From positions 558,001-622,000 of the forward strand of contig JAIXMP010000018.1 of the NCBI GenBank assembly GCA_025677815.1: a stretch of 64,000 nt of DNA, read 5' to 3'. A model generated the notes under the pieces. It saw nothing but the letters and a program-made list of their open reading frames with translations, was not told the origin of the DNA and made no database searches. The translations under genes were made by a program, and so were the position numbers. Positions 62,747 through 64,000 of this stretch are shown in pieces. This stretch comes from Phascolomyces articulosus. Lineage: Eukaryota; Mucoromycota; Mucoromycetes; Mucorales; Lichtheimiaceae. Within the stretch, counting starts at the first letter, position 1, and each line of letters begins with the position of its first letter.

Positions 62747-64000
62747 TTAGTACGCTAAATTCAAATCGTTTCCAAAATCCAAGATCATGATGCGTTTATC
62801 TTGACCAGCACTGTAATTATCATAAGGAAAGTTTAGAAATAGTTTATATGTGGTAAAGCTTATTAATAATTCTTATTTATGCTAGTTACCTGATAATCCT
62901 TGTTCTACTCAATAATACATTGAAGACCCAACTATCATGACCACCTTGAAAACTTAATAGACATTGACCTGATACCGAATCCCACAGTTTAATTGTTCGA
63001 TCATAACTACCAGTCACTGCTCTATCCTGAAATACGGAAAAGAGAACTATGCATTAATTTTTTCTTTCGTTCTTTCGAATAAAAATAAAACAGAAAGACG
63101 CAGCTTTACCCCATAACAATCAACTGTTCGAACCAACTGATCGTGTCCTTCTAATATTGCTGAACATTGTCCTGTCTGCGCATTCCATACACGTAATACA
63201 GCATCTTGCCCGCCACTATATATACGCATACCATCGAAACGTGCACATGCCAATCCCCGTGTATGACCATCAAATGTTCTCAAACATTCCCCTGTCTCTG
63301 CATTCCACAATTTAACTTTACTATCCCCGGATGCTGAAACCACATGGTGCCCATGAGCTTGTAAAGCATTGACTGGTCCAGCATGTCCTTCCAAACGTCG
63401 TAATTCTTTTGCTGAATAACGATCCCATACTCGAACAGTGGCATCACGAGAGGCTGTAACAATGTATTTGTTTTCGACAATACATACATCCAATACACCA
63501 CTGGTATGACCCCGAAGTCGACTCAAGGGTTGTAATTTATTACCCTTGGTGTTACCACCACTTAGTTTCCACAAGACACATGTACCATCGGATGAACCAG
63601 ATACCATCCACTCATCATCCGATGCAATTTTCAGGCACAGCACACTACCCTCGTGATGGGTTTCGCTTGCTACACACATATAATTATCAAGATCCCATAG
63701 CTTCACTGAATGATCCCGACTTCCACTGACAATATATTGTTTTCTGTATCGTACAATGCAATAGACACTATCTGTATGACCCGTCAGATATCTTACATTG
63801 GCTTGACCTCGCTGCCATCGTCGTTCAAGAATATAATGGTTACGATATAAACTGTACCATGACGGAGAGGATAATAAGGATGGTACTTTTTGCTGTACTA
63901 GTTGTTGTCGGTGGTTGATCATTGTTGAAGTGAACAAATAGTTATTGAAATGTTTAACGAACAAAGTCCGCCATACCCCGTGGTCATCATTGCATATCAT
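62747..64000 (-). CDS. WD40-repeat protein, probably F-box/WD40 (Cdc4/Met30/Fbw type); 5' end outside window
   Basis: Exons 64000-63110 (running off the window), 63026-62890 and 62810-62747 give at least 363 residues of C-terminal sequence. At least seven WD40 blades can be counted, each with GH ... (S/T)(G/A)S.D ... VKLWD/VRVWD. Examples are LTGHTDSVYC...GSRDHSVKLWD, RGHTSGVLDV...ASRDATVRVWD, and, after the second exon, GSYDRTIKLWD. The sequence before the blades (DDHGVWRTLFVKHF, then SLYRNHYILERRW) resembles the end of an F-box followed by the linker helix in Fbw/Met30-like SCF receptors. It would select phosphorylated substrates for ubiquitination. No F-box is visible within the window, so other WD40 proteins remain possible. 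Confidence 0.88.

Overview
The window reads as nuclear DNA of an early-diverging fungus, most likely a Mucoromycota (Mucorales-type) species. It is strongly AT-rich with long A/T tracts and microsatellites. Genes carry many short introns (about 40-120 bp) with GTAAG-like donors and TAG/CAG acceptors. The protein set is fungal: VTC polyphosphate proteins, carnitine acetyltransferase, a Kre9-like wall protein, and an EXORDIUM/Phi-1-like protein of the kind seen in plants and some early fungi. I assigned every exon boundary by hand from splice signals, reading frame and protein continuity; nothing was aligned by software.

Layout. 1-2.9 kb is a repeat zone: an element with terminal inverted repeats at the left edge, a tRNA-Gly(GCC), and directly beside it a fold-back element with arms of about 315-320 bp. 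Then follow an HMG-box regulator (4.5-6.1 kb, +), a small protein tentatively UbiC/DUF98-like (6.8-7.7 kb, +), a GH18 chitinase without signal peptide (8.1-9.6 kb, +), and two tandem SPX-VTC-DUF202 genes (9.7-12.5 and 13.2-15.9 kb, -). The first VTC gene looks like the catalytic VTC4 type; the second is a diverged paralogue. After a 4-kb gene-poor stretch come transportin/Kap104 (19.9-23.6 kb, +) and carnitine O-acetyltransferase (24.3-26.8 kb, -), which are convergent. 26.8-33.4 kb is a gene desert holding a few ORF scraps. A DUF1308 (C7orf25-type) gene (33.4-34.9 kb, +) faces a 73-residue zinc-knuckle gene (35.8-36.1 kb, -).

The right third holds a long-chain acyl-CoA synthetase (37.8-40.7 kb, +), a Kre9-like single-pass wall protein (43.1-44.2 kb, +), an amino-acid permease (44.7-46.4 kb, -), a heavily decayed S8 subtilase (47.3-51.6 kb, +), a multipass membrane protein with a 14-nt exon (52.1-53.7 kb, +), an EXORDIUM-like secreted protein (54.3-55.5 kb, -), a single-pass Ser/Arg-rich membrane protein (56.8-58.6 kb, +), a decayed secreted-type gene (59.9-61.7 kb, -) and the 3' part of an F-box/WD40-type protein running off the right edge (62.7-64 kb, -).

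The genes do not form an obvious pathway cluster. Loose themes are polyphosphate storage (VTC pair), acyl-CoA/acyl-carnitine metabolism (acyl-CoA synthetase, carnitine acetyltransferase) and the cell surface (chitinase, Kre9-like, EXORDIUM-like). I found no CRISPR, phage, prokaryotic operon or convincing new multi-gene system. The most novel material is the fold-back element beside the tRNA, the VTC paralogue that has lost polyphosphate-binding and inositol-pyrophosphate-binding residues, and the two decayed genes.
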